The position numbers and the translations under genes are program-made. The notes under the pieces are model-generated. The model was not told the origin of the DNA, did not search any database, and was given only the letters and a program-made list of their open reading frames with translations. Source: Cercophora sp. LCS_1 (Eukaryota > Ascomycota > Sordariomycetes > Sordariales > Lasiosphaeriaceae). Taken from it: a stretch of DNA of 64,000 nt. Shown piece after piece: positions 10,490 to 21,569 of this stretch (position 1 is its first letter; the number at the start of each line of letters is the position of its first letter). The stretch spans positions 1 through 64,000 of the forward strand of contig JAPZLL010000018.1 in NCBI GenBank assembly GCA_036250225.1. The letters are read 5' to 3'.

Positions 10490-10825
10490 TTACTAAGCGG
10501 TGCTCAAAAATAATGTATTACTAACGTAAGGATCTAAAAGTCCTTATACAGTTGTAGGCACAACTATTATACCTATATACTTATATCATTCCTAGGACCC
10601 GGGCTCTTTTGGACCCGGGGCCGGGTCCGTCTGAGGCCGGGTCCAATCTTACTGGTACTCCGTGGACCCGAACGTTCATGGACCCGGGGCCGGGTCCAAA
10701 GATCGCCGGGTCCACCCTGATTGGCTCGCCGGGGCTTTGTGGGTCGTTGCACCCCGGGCCCAATGATTGGTGTTCCGTAGTTGGCCCGTGCTCCCTCCTT
10801 GAGGTCATGACCTGGGTCGTGACAC
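10490..10825. repeat. LTR-like dispersed repeat, copy B
   Basis: This copy matches 531-887 in the same orientation. Its GC-rich core is denser in palindromes than copy A: GGACCCGGGGCCGGGTCC occurs twice (around 10612-10629 and 10680-10697), with further GGACCC and GGGTCC words. The end GAGGTCATGACCTGGGTCGTGACAC is shared. Copies A and B flank unrelated genes, so they are better seen as independent solo copies than as ends of one element. Confidence 0.6.
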
Positions 10826-11590
10826 GTAGTTATTCAGTTCTCTGTTAAGTATCACAAAAAATGGACTCCGTCATTTTAGAATCTTCTGCAGCAGTGGTTG
10901 CATTCATTATTTGTGAGCTAGATTTAACTATCGTCCTAAATCTGGGCTCCTGTGAATGAGGGCCGTAATTAGGATGACTTCCTATATATAGCACTATGGC
11001 GCCTAGTGGGGAGCCCAAATTTGGACAGAACAGCTTAGCGCCATTTTGTGCACTAACCAATCACTGGCATCCCTCTAGCGACGCCTACTCCCAGCGCTGC
11101 TTCACTTACTTGGCAGACACAATCCCTGCCATTGCTGGCACATCTCGATTATCGGCTTATAATCTAAAAGCTTTGCGCGTGATCGCTCTTGGTATCTCAT
11201 GTCCATATCCTGCACCTCGTTGATATTTTTGCGTCCAAGATCGCGATGTTGGCATCAGAGAAACCAACTGTCTCGTCCGCCGTGCTGGAGTGATCTATTT
11301 CGTCCGTAGAGGGCTGTATAAGCCGGGGATCACCTTACTGTGTCGTCCGCGCCATACCATGCCAAGACCTTCTTTTTTCACACCTTTCCAGGACCTAGTC
11401 GGTTTATCAATCGTCTCCAGTCAAGTCAATAACTTCGTACAGTTCCACGTGCGACGTAAAAAGGTGTTTCGTTTCCTTGAAACTCGCATTCCGTCTTTTT
11501 GGCGGTCATAGCCGTCCAATAATCCGGACCGTCCGGTCTACATTTCTTAGGCGGTACGAAATCGGGGTCGGAATCGGGATTTCTACGCCT
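10826..11590. other. Gene-free stretch
   Basis: No supported gene. Overlapping short frames lack motifs. A TATATATAG sequence near 10982 and a TATAAG near 11320 are isolated and not linked to a convincing ORF. Confidence 0.35.
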
Positions 11591-12082
11591 TCAGCCGGCA
11601 TGTCGTATTCTGGGAGGTACATGGAAGTGCTCAGTTGGAGGGCTGCTTACACGTTGCATCTTAGGCGGGTGGTCCTCATCGATGGCGTCATGGCTTTTCT
11701 CGTTGACGGAATCATGACTGTCCTGGTCCATAGCCTCGTGGCCCTCATGGACGCCGTCCTTGCCAACGGCGCTGTCGTCACCCCGCCTTTTCCACGGACA
11801 AAACCGAGCGCTTCCGGTATATATGCAGTTAGAGCAGGCGTCATTGCTCTCCGCCACGCAAAAGGGAAAGGGACCATCTTCACAACCAGGGCAAGCGGAA
11901 GGCATCTCGCAACCAAAGGCTTCGGAAATAACAGCTCGAACTGTGGCCACGTCTCTTCGAAGCAGGCGTACCCACAATTCCCCCATTCGAGAGCGTGGAC
12001 CAAGGACCAGAGAGCGTTCCACCCTTCTGTCTAACAGGGAGCCGTCTATTGTAAGTTGAACGTCGAGGTCCTCCACTATCAT
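11591..12082 (-). CDS. Small cysteine-motif protein, DUF3716-like
   Basis: A 163-residue frame from the ATG at 12082. It stays open upstream without a stop for about 25 more codons, so an earlier exon is possible. The middle reads CPGCEDGPFPFCV and, a few residues on, ACSNCIYTGSARFC. This spaced Cys pattern resembles the fungal DUF3716 domain, whose usual form is a GPF..CV block followed by CANC. The C-terminal third is rich in Asp, His and Glu. DUF3716 has no known biochemical function and is often found in lineage-specific regions near transposons. Only one short ORF supports the gene and no intron was assigned, so it may be a fragment. Confidence 0.45.
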   Translation of the reverse strand: MIVEDLDVQLTIDGSLLDRRVERSLVLGPRSRMGELWVRLLRRDVATVRAVISEAFGCEMPSACPGCEDGPFPFCVAESNDACSNCIYTGSARFCPWKRRGDDSAVGKDGVHEGHEAMDQDSHDSVNEKSHDAIDEDHPPKMQRVSSPPTEHFHVPPRIRHAG

Positions 12083-12185
12083 TGGGATTGTTGCGCGGAT
12101 GCCCGGAGCTACTTGGAAATCCAGAGATTCCTGTGTTATATTAGATATCTCTTGCTAAGGTGAGCTTGGGAGGACATACCACGAC

Positions 12186-12545
12186 TTCTCGGGTTTAGGG
12201 CAAGAACTGGGGTCGCTCACGTTAGGCGGTAAATTTCTGCCGGCAAAAGCTACGTAGCGCACGGCGACGGGGGCTAAATTTGGGCTCATGGCCGAGAACT
12301 GGGTCGCTCACGCTGGGCGGTAAATTTCAACGGTGGAGAACTTGGTCGCTGAGACTGGGCCGTAAATTCTGCCAGCAGAAAAGATACGTAGCCCACGGGA
12401 GCGGGGACAAAATGTGGGCTCGTGGCCGAGAACTGGGTCTCATATTCTGCCGGTAGAAACGGTGCAAAATACGGAGGAACGAGAGTTAGACGCTGCATAA
12501 TTTTCTGCCGGCAGAATAAAGTACGTACCTCGGAGAACTATCCGC
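12186..12545. repeat. Degenerate tandem repeat with palindromic CTGCCGGCAG
   Basis: Units of roughly 100 nt follow each other. Recurrent words are GAACTGGGTCGCTCACG, GGCGGTAAATTTC, TTCTGCCGGCAGAA (a 14-nt palindrome, with variants), TACGTAGC.CACGG and GGGCTCATGGCCGAGAACTG. Three to four diverged units are visible. No coding function is seen. Confidence 0.65.
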
Positions 12546-12780
12546 ACCTGGAAATCAACAAAATTGGGAACTCTATCCTATTAAGATGACAATTTTACTT
12601 GCTAACGTCACTAAACTCTCCAGCAGCTTTCTATCAGGAACAACAATACAGCTTATATATCCCTAATGGTAGATAATGACTTTGTCAACCAGATAAGAGC
12701 ACAGACAGGTAACGTTACTATAATCGTTAGTGACTCTATCCATACTGCATCCTTTTCTGACATAGCATAGTAATAGTATA

Positions 12781-13165
12781 GGTTTGAAATTAATTTGATT
12801 GGTTGCTTTTGGTTTGTTTTAGGATTTTTAGCAAGGCATAGGTTGCTTAGCTTTGGTAATAGGGCTTCCGGCCCGAGTCACACGAATACCCAATACATGT
12901 ATACGTTGTGATTAGAATTGTTGCCTGGGGGCTATCCTTATAGATTACGCGTCGTCTACTTTCAATCGATGGGAAAGTTTAGCCGGGGGGACTGAAAAGG
13001 GGCCTCTGAGGCTGTGCGGCGGCGGTGTACCGGATCACCCCAGCTCAGGGGAGAATCAGGGAGAGCTCAGGACAAATCAGCCTCGGCTCACCACAGCTCA
13101 CCCCAGCTCAGGATTGCGAACGAAAAAGGAAATTTCGCGTGCCCAGATTCGTCGCAGGAAACCAA
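12781..13165. repeat. Inverted-repeat arm, right copy
   Basis: Reverse complement of 6121-6442. It is longer because it carries an extra segment of about 65 nt around 13045-13110 made of repeated CAGCTCA words, probably a small local duplication. Its outer end lies inside the reading frame of the DUF7580 gene that follows, replacing that gene's first part. Confidence 0.7.
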
Positions 13166-14853
13166 GCTGTTTCCTCAACGAAATTAAGATACTCTACAGG
13201 ATCATCCTTTGCGACGACAAGATGGTTGAGGAAATGGTGGACGACCCTGAACACGTGAGGTGGGGATCCCGAGATCTAGAAGCGGCCGAAGAAGGGAAGT
13301 TGGGGCGACAAACCTTACTCGTGTTCCGAGCCACTGTTAAAGAAATCTGGGAGGCGATGGGCAATTTCACCGACGGGTTTGATTGCTTTGTCCCACTGAT
13401 AGATGAACACGAAAGAGCAAGTTTGCAGTTGTCCTCCCGATACTTGGCTACGGGAAATTATTGGAGTTTTGGACTGACAGACCAGTAGGATGAAACTCTA
13501 AGAGGAAAATCGATATCAAGAGCCGTTCGGAAACTGCGGAAACGCGTCAAGATAACATTCGACACACATGGATTCGAAAGCCAGTTGCGTGAGCTTGAAC
13601 GACTGAACAACGATATCGCCCGGATCCGTAAGCAGGTGGAAGCCCTCCACAGACGGGAGCTTGGTCAGATAGAGGCTCTTGAACCGAAAGATCAATCCAA
13701 CCCCCCACTCAATAAGCTTGTTTCGTTTCGAAACATCAGACGCGCTTCTTGCGCGTTTCACAGAGCGCTGTCGATGACCTTGTCAATCGCCGATGGAACA
13801 CCTCACGCAGTGTGTCTTTTCCTGAACGCCATGGCCGAGGAAGAGGTACGGCTGACCACTGTCATCACATGCCACGAGTTGGAGGGATCACCGGGATCCT
13901 CTCTGCGATCTCTCTCGCTCCCGTTGGAGGTGAGGTCTAGACCGATCGACAGTGATCCCGGAAGGGCCACGGGTTCGAATCTGTTGGTTTGTGACGCAAT
14001 ACGGCACGGCCGACGAAATCCACCGGGACCTGCACCAGAAAGCATTAGCGACAAAGAGTCCACACTCCAGCCTCAGCGACCTCATAGCCCGCGCCTTTCG
14101 GGTCACTTTTGCCTTGAGCTTGCTCGGCAAGTTTCAGTCCCATCTTGCACTACTCGTGACCAAAACATTTGCATTGGACACATCCAGAACGATACCAGAA
14201 GTCAAGAACGCTTCCACCACTCATTCTACTACTCAAAGCTCGACCGGCAGATGAGTGTAGACACGGCGGTCGAGGATTTGCTTGGGCTGCCGATCAACAA
14301 CCGACTCACTGTTGTCGACCAGCTTCAGCTAGCACTGCAACTCGTCTATGCGGTGCTCAGGTTTAACAAGACTGACTGGCTCCAAGACGTCTGGACCTTG
14401 CGGGACATTTTGGTCATCCACCAAGGCGACCTTGAGAGCCAACAACATGCAGATCTGTCAATCTCCCTCCAGAATCCCTGCATTCGGGACCGCCTCGCCC
14501 CTCTGGAACGAGAAAGTTTGAAGGACGGAGAACCCAGCAGAGCATCTGGGGAGCTTCTGCTCAGACAAGTTCGATACGAGTACGGCATCCGCAATGTGAT
14601 GCTCTACAGCCTTGGCGTGGCACTCCTTGCGATTGGGAGATGGGGCAGCGTCAACCACGGAGATGTTGAGGCCGTTCGTGAGACAGCGGAACTCCCTTGT
14701 CTGAATCTTGGGAACAAATACAGGGAGCTGACAGAGCGGGTGTTGCATTGTGATTTCGGGTGTGGGATGGATCTCACAGATCCTCGCCTTGAGAACGCAG
14801 TCTATGAGTCTGTAGCGTTGAAGCTGGAAGAGATGATCAAGGTAGCGAGTTAG
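13166..14853 (+). pseudogene. DUF7580-type protein, 5'-truncated and with a premature stop
   Basis: The frame enters from the repeat arm and reads NEIKILYRIILCDDKMVEEM, then a TAG at 13486-13488, after which the same frame continues to 14853. The order (N-terminal helical part with VDDPEHVRW, then FESQLRELERLNNDI, then a C-terminal block with LTVVDQLQLALQLVYAVLRF, LYSLGVALLAIGRWG and VLHCDFGCGMDL) is that of DUF7580 proteins, which resemble degenerate kinase-like C-terminal modules in fungal immune-type proteins. The first 50-100 residues of the family are missing because the repeat arm sits there. The 422-codon part after the stop is clean, so the nonsense mutation is young or the only lesion after truncation. 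Confidence 0.65.
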
Positions 14854-17312
14854 AAATTCTGTTGCAGGATCATGGGAAGCGCGATGAGTGGGGTGAGCTC
14901 GGGGGCTGGTGTCAGGGGCAGGCGGAAACTTTGCGAAAGGGGATAACTCGTCGTCAAGACAAATGCGGAAGGAGCCGACTTTGCCATAGTCACGTGTGTT
15001 CGTAGGTCAGGTAGCGAGAGAGGGGAAAAGGAATGGTGGTGGCTGGCGGGCTGTTTCCCGGTTCCGTTTGACATTGATCGATTTTTTTCTTCAATGCAGC
15101 AAGATCGGCCGTGTCTGACCAACGTCAATGCGCAAAGTTAAAGTGCTTGCAGGACTGGGCGTTTTGAGACGACTTCCAGAATGGCGATAGAAAGGGGTGG
15201 CTGGCGAACAGATGTTGGAACTTGGCCGGACCTCCCGTCCCGCGGAGAATTTTGCACCATTCCGGCGGCGGGGTTGTTTGACCGCCTGGACGAAGATGGA
15301 GAAGGAGGGGAGCCATCGCTTCGACACATGCATCATGCAAAAGGCACGCGCGCGGCACCTGGACGGTGAGCCGATTCGATCATGAAGAAAAATATTTCTT
15401 TTTTTTCTTCAAGTGGTTGCATGTTGAGTGTCGTATGGTGGATGGTACGTAGGTGACCGAGAAGGATCAGGCCTGAAGAAACGAGGGGAAAGGAACCCAG
15501 TGGTCCACAGGGCGGAGCATTCCGTGATGGGTTGCAGAGAAGTGCAAATCCCGGGCAAAGCAATTGAGGCGACAAAAAGATCACTCACAAGGTGATGGAT
15601 GGTTTGCTGAGCAGCCCGACAGGCAGGGAGAGGATTGTAACGCGAGGAAGGAGGGAAGCAGGCAAACAGGATGAAACAACCTCCCCCGCGTCAACCGCCG
15701 CTTGAGCTTAATTCGGGTCGCAGCTCCTACACCTATTCAGTTTCTTTTGCAACGAACCTCGCTGGGAGACTTTCACTCACAATGTCGAGCTCTGCCCTGC
15801 TCTCAACGCTGGCTCTAAAAATGTTAGGCCCTTCATTCCAAACGGCGAATTTCAGATGCCGCGTTGGATCCTTCACAAACCACCAGGCGGCCCTTGCGCA
15901 CACGCTCGAAACCGGGCTCATCCCTGTTCCCACAACTTTGGGAACAGTGACAGCAATGGTGATTGGCCGTTCCGCGTCAGCCCCGGCCGCAGGAAATTGT
16001 TAGGGCGAAGAGGGGCTAATCGCGACCATCCCGTTGGAGCGATAGCGGTCATGTGGGGCGGCTCGCTGGATGGACCCGGATTCCGCTCACACCCCTCATT
16101 CCCGTCTTCATCAATCATATGCAGGGGCCACCATCCATTTTTATGACAGAGCGTTGCATTTGTTCAGTTGTGCCGTGCTTCGCACGCTCCCAGCGTCCTT
16201 GCCGTGTGCTCCGTGGCCGCGTCGGCGTGAACACCGGGCTGGGCGCAAGGGAGCCAATGTCCGTCCGACGTGATGCGAGACTCGATGAGCAAACACAGTG
16301 CTTGAGGCACGCAGCGCCTCTTGGGTGCCCGCAGCTGTCAGCTGTCAGCTCCTGTTTGCTCCAGTCCGCTTGACCCAAACGGGCCATTCAGGGTGGCCAA
16401 TTCGGCAGCAACCGTCCCGGAAACCAGCTGAGTGGCCCGCGCTGCGCTAACGTCACCCTCGCCAGTGTGAAGCACTAGGCTTGGCGCAGTCCCTGCAGCT
16501 CATGGCTCCACAATTGCCTGGGCTGCCGACCAACGCGAGCTGCAGTTGACCTTGCTTCTTCCCAAGAATCCTTCGCTGAGATGACCTCCTTTCCTGCTGC
16601 ACCTTTCCTCTGGCTGGCGGCATCGCGCACCACCTGCATCTGGCTTTTCCGTTTCTCTCCTCTTTGCATGCCGCAGCTGGGCCCTGTGTCGCCAGTCGTC
16701 TGCCCTCAATTCCTCGTTCCTGAGATTACCGAGACACGAAAAAAACCCACAACACAAACATTGGATTTTCCTATAGTTTCGTCGCGACACCAAGTCCGCC
16801 AGCATTCTTTGTCTCGGTCGCCCGTGCAACCGTGGACGCCAACTCCATCTCGATCATGGTGTCGCGCTTCCCGTGTCTCTTCGCCCTTTCGTGACCCAGT
16901 GGCGTCTCGCAGCACCATCCTCTGCACTGTTGATCTGCGAACCTCCTCTCCAGTTACCCGGTCCCGAAGCCCCCTTGATCCGCATGCGATAATCGCTCTG
17001 TTAAGGACGAGCGCGCCCCGAGACCTCACCGACCTGCGAACCGGTTCGGTCCCCATTCCGACGTATCGATACGCATCTTCCCCTCAGCGGGTCTTTCGAG
17101 CATTGTCCCTCCATACAAGCATCATCCCTCCGCCACGTTCCTTTCTCCTCCCACCGTCTGATCCAGCGCTCGGCTGCCGACAGGAGCAAGGTTGACGTTG
17201 CCGTTTCTAACTGGCCCCAGCTGGCAGCGGGCGCATCATCTGTTTCTCGCGCTGCTAGGTGTCTGACGTCTATGCCGGGTCCACAAAGCATCATCGTTTG
17301 TCTCTGCCCATC
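14854..17312. other. Long gene-free region upstream of the centrosomin-motif gene
   Basis: About 2.4 kb without a convincing gene. The last 700 nt are C/T-rich and carry several short upstream ATGs, as expected for a long 5' untranslated region. A 204-residue frame at 16581-17195 is Ser/Pro/Arg-rich, without motif, and ends before the main ATG; it is treated as leader. A long leader with upstream frames could mean translational control, but that is an inference. Confidence 0.45.
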
Positions 17313-20204
17313 ATGGACGGCTCGAGCGCCCCGAACCCGCTGAGCGACCGCTCCCGACCTCCCCCCTTTCCCCGGACCGCATCTCGCTCAAGTACGAGCT
17401 CAACCCGAACAAAGATGAGCAGCCAAAGCGGACGGCCGCCTACGATTGACCGACCAAGATCTCAATTGTCCCGTCAAGCACCCGAACACTCGAGGGAATC
17501 CCTCCCTGCAATGTCGACGTATCTACAAGAGAGGTTGGAACGCGAACGCAAGGTTAACGATAGTGAACGCTCGTCAAGTCGTGCGAGCAACGATCAAATG
17601 GGTGCATCGGTGGACCTCCGCGCCATCCAGAGCTCGCCTGCCCGCAAGCGAAGATCTGAGGGGCCGCGGCCACGTTCAAGCGAGGGCGAGGACCCGGAAA
17701 AGAAGAAGGGTTTGGGCCTCAAGGAGATGGAGCAGACGCTGTCGACTTTACACAAGCAGAATTTTGACTTGAAGCTCGAGTTGTTTCACCGTCGCGAGAA
17801 GCAAACGGCTTTGGAGGAGCGGGTCGAAAAGCTGGAGAGCGAGAAGGCTCGAACGGACGAGATGAACGATCAGCTGATTCAAGAGCTGGAAAAGAGGGAT
17901 AAGGCCGTTGAAGAAGCAGTTGCCATGATTGTGGTGTTGGAAGGGCGAGTTGAGCAGCTGATCCGGGAACGGGAAATGGTCAGGAGGGTCGAAGAGGACG
18001 GTTTGTTCTTCGGCCGCCACGAGTCGCTGGCGGCGGAGTCGACGCCAAGGATGCAGACCCTCAGCACCCCCAAGTTTGATGATTCAAGGGCTCTTAACCG
18101 GATGCCGAGCTTTCTGTCGGAGCACAGCGTGAACACGGCAAACCTACGGAATGTCTACCTCGGGGTACGGGGCAGTGTCCTCAGTCTTGCTAGGATGGCA
18201 GAGGATGGCCACGAAGCCGAGCGCATGGAGCACAACGGGGTGAGCAGTCCTACTCTCAGTGTCCTCAGCGAGAGCTCCTTCCTGAGCGTTTACGGGCGGC
18301 AGAAAGCGGCAGCCGACAGCTCATCGCCGCCGGGCTCGAGCCCCGCCCCGGTGGACGGACCGGCCAGAAACCGTGGTCCGTCCATCAGCGAGTCGATTGC
18401 ATCGGCGCGGATGTCGACACCTAGCAAGCTGCGCCGTTCATCCGGCTCACGTGCTACTCCTGTTCCTCCACAATTCCAAAACATCCAGGACATTCTCGAC
18501 ATGGGCGGTTCGCCTTTACAGCGGCTTGAGAGACTCGAAATGGCACTGACTGCTATGGGTGATGCCTCCCGCCCCGCCACGTCTACGCATGAACGGGACC
18601 ATTCTCACCATGCACCCGCACCAGCGCCCATACCGGTGGCACAGCGACCGAAGACGAAACAAGAAAAGCGCGATGCCCTTCAGAAGGTGTTGACTCAGGG
18701 CCACCTGGGACGCGACTTCTCAAACAACGGTCTCCCGCCCACACCGGACACCATCTCCACATCCACTCTTCGGCGCTTCCAGAATTCCAATGACACACTG
18801 TCAAGGGAGCAGGGTCTGCGGAACGAGCGTAGCTATCTTGCGCTGTCTGAGACGACTGCCTCGCAACTCTCAGGCTACGAGGGAGAACTCAGTGGGACAG
18901 GACTCGAACCGCCCACTCACCAACAGACGACGCAGCCGGCATCGACAACTGCATTTGACAGTCGCAGGCCTTTGCCGGAGAACGGAGGCCCCCCCATCTC
19001 GCCACCACTACGTCCTCGGACCGCTGTTCCCCACCGGCGCCGGAAGGACGGCTGGAATAGCGATGATTCGGACGATGAGTTTGCTTCTGGCCTGGACTCC
19101 ATGGCATCCAGCTATGACCCCTGGCTTCGTGAGAGTCAAAAGCCCAATCGAGCCGATGTTCTTGGCCCCCAAAACTCGGCATCACAAGCCGGCCCAAACA
19201 AACAAGCCCGCGCTTCTCCTGATCTCTTTTCCTTCCCGTCAAGCTCGGGTGGTTGGGCGTCTGATGCTATGTTTGGCTCGCTTGGGGGTGCCGCGTACAT
19301 GGGATCCATGGGGAATGCTACGTCCCCACCTCCCATGGCGGAGGTTTTGGACGCTCTCGGTAGTTCACTGCCGGCCCCTTATTTCGGTTCCGGCCTCGCA
19401 ACCCCGGTCATTGGATCGAGCAACGCCCCGCCACCGCCGCCCAACAGGCGATCCAGCTTACATGCCCAGACGGGTGTTGGGTCAACGGGGTACGGTTCGG
19501 GTAGCATCCCTCCATCTCCCGCGAGACCTTCGCCGATGAGCTCCAAAGCCAAGAGGAGCCCGGTGCGAAACCACCGAAACCGCAGCAACAGCATCGATAT
19601 TCGGCCCCACACGTCCAACCTCAAGGAACTCGGCCTCAGACAAGACCGTGCCATGACCGTGCCACCGAAACAAATTCTCGCCCCTCCCCCCGCAGCTCCC
19701 CAACAAGATCCTTCGCAGGTTCTTCCCAAGCAGCGTCACTATCCTCCCACGGCCAGCCAGCCACCACGGCCCCGCGGCCTGAACAACCTGTTCCGCCGAT
19801 CTACGGGGTCAGCCGAGGGAGCTCAGGCTGCAGCACCGTCCAGCGCCCCGCCAACTGAGACGACGTTTAAAAACCTCCCCAGTTCAATGATGGGTCTTCC
19901 GTCATGGGGCAAGCGCGCGTCACTTGTCGTCGAGGATGACCGTACAGGTGCCACTCCGCCGCCGATCATGCGCAACAAAGCACCCCCCAGACTCGACCAG
20001 GACGAATGCGGAGGGGCACCCCTGGAGCCTCAGGGCGGCAGTGGAGGTGCTCCGGTTGGGAACATCCCTGATGCCCCGCCTGCACACCCAGGCGCTGAGA
20101 CCACATCCAACGGCGCGCCGATCAATCTCGGACCGCGTAATGACGGCGGCGGCAAGCGCAAGTGGCTCGGCCTCGGGCGCGTGGGCAGTCTACGGAAGCA
20201 TTGA
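17313..20204 (+). CDS. Coiled-coil protein with centrosomin N-terminal motif (Cnn_1N-like)
   Basis: A single-exon gene of 963 residues from the ATG at 17313 (CATCATGGACGG). Residues about 135-235 form a long coiled coil that begins with KEMEQTLSTLHKQNFDLKLE, the pattern of centrosomin N-terminal motif 1, in which KENFNLKLRIYFLEERL-like sequences bind and activate the gamma-tubulin ring complex. The rest is low complexity, rich in Ser, Pro and Arg, with many phosphorylatable SP/TP sites. The family role is recruitment of gamma-tubulin complexes to spindle pole bodies, septa or cytoplasmic nucleation sites. This gene looks like a conserved housekeeping gene between two decayed regions. The assignment rests on one motif; a septum or polarity scaffold is an alternative. 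Confidence 0.7.
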   Translation: MDGSSAPNPLSDRSRPPPFPRTASRSSTSSTRTKMSSQSGRPPTIDRPRSQLSRQAPEHSRESLPAMSTYLQERLERERKVNDSERSSSRASNDQMGASVDLRAIQSSPARKRRSEGPRPRSSEGEDPEKKKGLGLKEMEQTLSTLHKQNFDLKLELFHRREKQTALEERVEKLESEKARTDEMNDQLIQELEKRDKAVEEAVAMIVVLEGRVEQLIREREMVRRVEEDGLFFGRHESLAAESTPRMQTLSTPKFDDSRALNRMPSFLSEHSVNTANLRNVYLGVRGSVLSLARMAEDGHEAERMEHNGVSSPTLSVLSESSFLSVYGRQKAAADSSSPPGSSPAPVDGPARNRGPSISESIASARMSTPSKLRRSSGSRATPVPPQFQNIQDILDMGGSPLQRLERLEMALTAMGDASRPATSTHERDHSHHAPAPAPIPVAQRPKTKQEKRDALQKVLTQGHLGRDFSNNGLPPTPDTISTSTLRRFQNSNDTLSREQGLRNERSYLALSETTASQLSGYEGELSGTGLEPPTHQQTTQPASTTAFDSRRPLPENGGPPISPPLRPRTAVPHRRRKDGWNSDDSDDEFASGLDSMASSYDPWLRESQKPNRADVLGPQNSASQAGPNKQARASPDLFSFPSSSGGWASDAMFGSLGGAAYMGSMGNATSPPPMAEVLDALGSSLPAPYFGSGLATPVIGSSNAPPPPPNRRSSLHAQTGVGSTGYGSGSIPPSPARPSPMSSKAKRSPVRNHRNRSNSIDIRPHTSNLKELGLRQDRAMTVPPKQILAPPPAAPQQDPSQVLPKQRHYPPTASQPPRPRGLNNLFRRSTGSAEGAQAAAPSSAPPTETTFKNLPSSMMGLPSWGKRASLVVEDDRTGATPPPIMRNKAPPRLDQDECGGAPLEPQGGSGGAPVGNIPDAPPAHPGAETTSNGAPINLGPRNDGGGKRKWLGLGRVGSLRKH

Positions 20205-21569
20205 GTTTGACCGTATCATGGGTCCGCCGTGCTTCACCTCCCTCGAAAAAAGAACGTGCTCGGTCTCCTCGAGTGCTGTGCACCGCTGGTTGAAGACCAA
20301 GACGCGCAGAGCATTGTCATTGTCATTGCTGATTTTTTTCCAATTATTGTATCTTGGTTTGTGTGCGGCTATATGCTTGTGTCCCCGTCGGTCCGGGGCG
20401 GAGTTTTGGACTTGGGAGGGGCTTGCTTCAATCAAGAATGGACAAAGCGCCTCGAGGTGCGTGCCAAAAATGTTTGCACTGTGTTTTTCGAGGTTTCTTT
20501 TCTGCTTCAATACATTTAGCCGCGCGGGAACGTTGCGATGGAAGGTTCAAATTGAGGGATGGAAACCCTCCTGGGAGGAAAGCGGTATGTTTTTGGTTGA
20601 GATGGAAAACAGTTTTGATGCTGTATTATTAGTGTAGACTCTAGAACTATCATCATCACTTGGATGGAAATACAAGATAGATCTCAGACAACAGTTGTCC
20701 CCAGCTGTCTCTTATCCATGATACTCTCCAGCGGGCTGTCAGACGTTCCCAAGAGGTCCTCTGACAAACCATTCTCGCAGTTTCGTGATATCGGAAGGCG
20801 AGAGGAGAGTGCTATTAGTGGGTGGGAAGACTTGGAACTGCAAGGCGAGCCAAAGATGCAGTGACAAGCACGTCTGTGATAATCCCCTCCAGCGAGCCCC
20901 CAAGGTTCGACGAATTCTTTCATGCCTGCAATCATGGCAGGAGATCTCATGCTGATTTCGTCTCTCGACATTGAGTATAGCGATTTCATGAGGGGAGACC
21001 ACTCCAAGTGAGAGATCCATTCTGTCATTCGCGCTAAAAAGTAAAGCAAAGAATGTGAATGTCGGCTGACAGCGTTGGGGAGCCGTATAATTCGGCCACG
21101 ATATTGGCTAACAGAAACGGTCTTCCCACTTCCCAGCTTTCCACGATCCAGCAGGATCGAGGGTTAGCTGGAGAGACTCTCCGGAGATGGTAGGACGCTT
21201 CCTCAAAGATCTATTGTGTGGTTTCCTTCCTCCGCTATCTGCGCCAGTTTCTGACTCGTTCTAATTGTTGCGGGCATAGTTGGTCCGAAAGCTGGCTCCT
21301 CTATAGCTACCAGTAAACTCTCGTACTTCTTGTTTGATGGGAACTGGTGGAAGAGGGGTTGGCAAGCACAGCTGAGCATGTCACGGCGGGCTGTCATTGG
21401 CTTGATCAGGGATGCAGGTGTGCCTGCCCAGATGCACAAGAATGCCGAATACCCGTGTAGGTAGGAGATCAGACTTGGAAGACTCGACACTTAGCTTTGG
21501 AGAATCTACTAGAACTCTTGCTCCTATCAGATTTTTGTACTCGGTTTCATCAACTGCTCAACACTGAAC
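20205..21569. other. Intergenic region
   Basis: The first 450 nt are probably the 3' untranslated part of the upstream gene. Short frames on the minus strand (for example 21203-21490) start without ATG and show no motif. Nothing else is supported. Confidence 0.4.

Noticed and set aside
531..10825. The two LTR-like copies as ends of one 10-kb retrotransposon
   Set aside because: The DNA between them contains unrelated host-type genes and no gag, protease, reverse transcriptase or integrase.
13970..13982. GGGTTCGAATC word like a tRNA T-arm
   Set aside because: Lies inside the DUF7580 reading frame and no acceptor, D or anticodon arms can be folded around it.
16581..17195. 204-codon frame before the centrosomin-motif gene
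   Set aside because: Ser/Pro/Arg-rich leader-like composition, no domain, ends before the main ATG.
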